Program-made: the position numbers and the translations under genes
Assembly: GCA_017521875.1 (NCBI GenBank)
Contig: JAFXBH010000009.1
Coordinates: forward strand, 1 to 7,892
Origin: Oscillospiraceae bacterium
GTDB taxonomy: Bacteria; Bacillota; Clostridia; Oscillospirales; Oscillospiraceae
Direction: 5' to 3'
DNA length: 7,892 nucleotides
Shown: in pieces, positions 5,834 to 7,892 of the stretch
Layout: each line of letters begins with the position of its first letter
Numbering within the stretch: position 1 is the first letter of the stretch
The notes under the pieces: generated by a model
The model's input: the letters and a program-made list of their open reading frames with translations, nothing else
Database searches by the model: none
What the model was told of the DNA's origin: nothing

Positions 5834-6985
5834 TTAATCAAAGAAATCCTTGATGGTATCGAAGAATTTATTCCGCTTGGGGCTGGACTTGCCGTCCAGC
5901 GTGCCGTCTAACTGCCGCAGCAGTTCTTTCTGCTCCTTGGTCAGTTTGGTGGGGGTCTCTACCACCACGGTAAACCGATGTTCGCCCCGGCGTTTGGGAT
6001 TGTTCACCATAGGAATACCCCGGCCGGACATAGAGAACATTTTGCCGGTCTGAGTTCCCTCGGGAATGTCAAATTTTACCTTGCCGTCCAATGTGGGCAC
6101 TTCGATCTCTGCGCCCAAAGCCGCCTGGGTAAAGGAGATAGGCACTTCGCAGTAGACGTGCAGGCCGTCCCGTTCAAAAATGGGATGGCGCTTGATGTAA
6201 ATATCCACCATCAGGTCGCCGCTGGGGCCGCCGTTGTAGCCGACACAACCTTCCCCACGAATACGGACGGTCTGTCCGTTGTCGATACCGGCAGGAACTT
6301 TCACCTTGACCTTGTGGGTGCGACGGACTTTGCCCTTGCCGCGACAGGTATTGCAGGGGTTTTTCACGATCTTGCCCCGGCCGGAACACTGGGGACAGGT
6401 GGTCGTGGACTGCATCTGCATACCGAATACGCTTTGAACAGTACGGATTTGACCGGTACCGCGGCATTGAGAACAGGTTTCCACTTTTCCGTCGGCAGAG
6501 CCGGTGCCCTTACAGTCAGAGCAATTTTCAATTCTCTGGGCGGAGACTTCCTTCTCCACGCCAAAGGCGGCCTCTTCGAAGGTCAGATCCAGCCGCGCGC
6601 CTACATTTTCGCCCTGACGGGGAACATTTTGGCTGCTGCGACGGCTGCCGCCACCAAAGAAAGAGCCGAAAATATCGCCCAAATCGCCAAAATCTCCGAA
6701 TCCGCCAAATCCGCCATAGCCACCGGCGCCGCCGGCACCACCGCCATAACTGGGGTCAACACCGGCAAAGCCGAACTGGTCATAGCGACTCTTTTTATCC
6801 GGATCGGACAGCACCTCGTAGGCTTCGCCCACTTCCTTGAACTTCTCCTCGGCTTCTTTGTCGCCGGGGTTGCGGTCCGGATGGTATTTCATAGCGCTTT
6901 TCCGATAGGCTTTTTTAATTTCTTCGGCGCTGGCGTTCTTATCAACGCCTAACACCTCATAGTAATCCCGTTTATTTTCTGCCAT
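5834..6985 (-). CDS. dnaJ: Chaperone protein DnaJ (Hsp40)
   Basis: Co-chaperone that binds unfolded proteins and stimulates the ATPase of DnaK. It is 383 residues, full length for a type I Hsp40. The J domain is at about 5-70 with HPD at 35-37. A Gly/Phe-rich linker spans 79-113 ([20 protein letters not shown]). The zinc domain has four CxxCxGxG repeats (Cys155/158, 171/174, 197/200, 211/214), giving two zinc sites. The C-terminal substrate-binding domains run from about 220 to 345, and a short tail ends in FFD. Start ATG 6985 has GAGGAG (6998-6993) 7 nt upstream. It follows dnaK by 59 bp on the same strand, the usual dnaK-dnaJ order, and ends against a repeat whose final hairpin is a terminator. 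Heat-shock control (HrcA/CIRCE in this phylum) would lie outside the window. Confidence 0.98.
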   Translation of the reverse strand: MAENKRDYYEVLGVDKNASAEEIKKAYRKSAMKYHPDRNPGDKEAEEKFKEVGEAYEVLSDPDKKSRYDQFGFAGVDPSYGGGAGGAGGYGGFGGFGDFGDLGDIFGSFFGGGSRRSSQNVPRQGENVGARLDLTFEEAAFGVEKEVSAQRIENCSDCKGTGSADGKVETCSQCRGTGQIRTVQSVFGMQMQSTTTCPQCSGRGKIVKNPCNTCRGKGKVRRTHKVKVKVPAGIDNGQTVRIRGEGCVGYNGGPSGDLMVDIYIKRHPIFERDGLHVYCEVPISFTQAALGAEIEVPTLDGKVKFDIPEGTQTGKMFSMSGRGIPMVNNPKRRGEHRFTVVVETPTKLTKEQKELLRQLDGTLDGKSSPKRNKFFDTIKDFFD

Positions 6986-7010
6986 TGGGGTTCTCCTCTG
7001 ATACGCCCGA

Positions 7011-7035
7011 AAAGGGGCGGATGTACCGCCCCTTT
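7011..7035 (-). other. GC-rich hairpin between dnaK and dnaJ
   Basis: A perfect 10-bp stem (AAAGGGGCGG at 7011-7020, CCGCCCCTTT at 7026-7035) with a 5-nt loop, 10 nt past the dnaK stop. In the transcript it is followed by TTTTCGGGCG, so the T run is short. It could be a leaky terminator or an mRNA-processing or stability element that lowers dnaJ relative to dnaK. The dnaJ ribosome site lies beyond it and is not part of the stem. Confidence 0.6.
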
Positions 7036-7044
7036 GGGGAATGA

Positions 7045-7892
7045 TTAGTCAACAGTCTGATAGTCAGCGTCTACTACGCCGTCATCGCCACAGCCACCGC
7101 AGTTGGGGTCGCAACCCTCGCCCTGAGGGGCAGCATCCTTGTACATCTTCTCCGCGATGGGGTAGAAGGCTTTCTGCACTTCGTCCATAGCATCCTTAAT
7201 GGCCTGCAGGTCAGTGCCCTTGTTGGTTTCCTTCAACTTGTCGATGGCAGCCTGTACAGTTGCCTTCTCCTCGTCGGTAGCCTTGTCGCCCAGATCAGCC
7301 AAAGTCTTTTCGGTCTGATAGATCAGGTGCTCTGCGTTGTTGTGGGTGTCTACCTCTTCCTTCTTGGCCTTGTCTTCTGCGGCAAACTGCTCGGCTTCTT
7401 TCACAGCCTTGTCAATCTCGTCCTGAGAAAGGTTGGTGGAAGCGGTGATGGTGATATCCTGCTCCTTGCCGGTACCCAGATCCTTGGCAGATACCTTTAC
7501 GATGCCGTTGGCGTCGATGTCAAAGGTAACTTCGATCTGGGGAATGCCACGGGGTGCGGGTGCGATGCCGGAGAGTTGGAAACGACCCAGAGTCTTGTTG
7601 TATGCAGCCATTTCCCGCTCGCCCTGCAGAACGTGAACGTCTACGGAAGGCTGATTGTCAGCGGCGGTGGAGAAAACCTGGCTCTTGCGGACAGGAATGG
7701 TGGTGTTCCGGTCGATCAGCCGGGTGAACACGCCGCCCATGGTCTCAATACCCAAAGACAGGGGGGTAACGTCCAGCAACACAACATCCTTCACATCGCC
7801 GGTGAGCACACCGCCCTGAATGGCAGCGCCCAGAGCAACACACTCGTCGGGGTTGATGCCCTTAAAGCCTTCCTTACCGGTCAGGTTCTTCA
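7045..7892 (-). CDS. dnaK: Molecular chaperone DnaK (Hsp70), 5' part missing
   Basis: ATP-dependent chaperone working with DnaJ and GrpE. The visible 281 codons, open to the right edge, cover the end of the ATPase domain ([17 protein letters not shown]), the interdomain linker ([12 protein letters not shown]), the substrate-binding beta domain (from [20 protein letters not shown] through [10 protein letters not shown]), the helical lid, and a tail ending [11 protein letters not shown], which resembles the usual DVVDADYxEV ending. About 330 N-terminal residues lie outside the window. An apparent GTG start at 7809 is internal and not the real one. The tail is odd: instead of a Gly/Ala-rich stretch it has [10 protein letters not shown], three cysteines as CX3CX2C (codons at 7113-7111, 7101-7099 and 7092-7090). 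dnaJ follows directly. Identity is certain; only the tail's role is open. Confidence 0.98.
   Translation of the reverse strand, partial: KNLTGKEGFKGINPDECVALGAAIQGGVLTGDVKDVVLLDVTPLSLGIETMGGVFTRLIDRNTTIPVRKSQVFSTAADNQPSVDVHVLQGEREMAAYNKTLGRFQLSGIAPAPRGIPQIEVTFDIDANGIVKVSAKDLGTGKEQDITITASTNLSQDEIDKAVKEAEQFAAEDKAKKEEVDTHNNAEHLIYQTEKTLADLGDKATDEEKATVQAAIDKLKETNKGTDLQAIKDAMDEVQKAFYPIAEKMYKDAAPQGEGCDPNCGGCGDDGVVDADYQTVD

Noticed and set aside
5978..6952. Plus-strand open frame of 324 codons opposite dnaJ
   Set aside because: It is an antisense shadow of dnaJ with low-complexity Ala/Thr/Gly content and no supporting promoter or domain.
7807..7809. GTG at 7809 as the start of dnaK
   Set aside because: The frame stays open to the window edge and encodes conserved DnaK sequence upstream, so this is an internal valine codon.

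Overview
The window looks like a chromosomal segment from an anaerobic Clostridia-class Firmicute, most likely the Oscillospiraceae/Ruminococcaceae group. This rests on strong AGGAGG ribosome sites, moderately GC-rich coding DNA, the protein flavour (a clostridial-type heterodimeric ABC exporter and a compact amidohydrolase) and intergenic repeats of a kind I remember from those genomes. The taxonomic call is inference; no rRNA or other marker is present.

Layout, left to right. Positions 1-2996 hold two overlapping minus-strand genes for the two halves of a heterodimeric ABC exporter; the downstream half runs off the left edge. Positions 2997-3338 are intergenic, with two back-to-back promoters facing away from each other and a composite repeat cluster. 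Positions 3339-4178 (plus strand) encode a metal-dependent amidohydrolase that ends in a terminator shared with the convergent trxB (4209-5138, minus). Positions 5151-5319 hold a second copy of the composite repeat, inverted relative to the first and lying between trxB and trxA (5333-5638, minus). Upstream of trxA is an extended -10 promoter with a perfect 16-bp palindrome centred near -41.5. It is followed by a strong terminator and a multi-hairpin repeat that ends at the stop codon of dnaJ (5834-6985, minus). dnaJ follows dnaK (7045 to the right edge, 5' end missing) across a 59-bp gap containing a GC-rich hairpin.

Functionally, the right half is protein quality control (DnaK-DnaJ) next to the thioredoxin system (TrxA and its NADPH-dependent reductase TrxB). 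The left half is an export pump and an unrelated catabolic or detoxifying hydrolase.

Most of the window is ordinary core genome. The points worth a second look are the inverted repeat pair around amidohydrolase-trxB with a promoter just outside it, the palindromic operator in front of trxA, a cysteine-rich DnaK tail, and the repeat-derived sequence next to the trxB ribosome site. I see no convincing evidence of a wholly new system.
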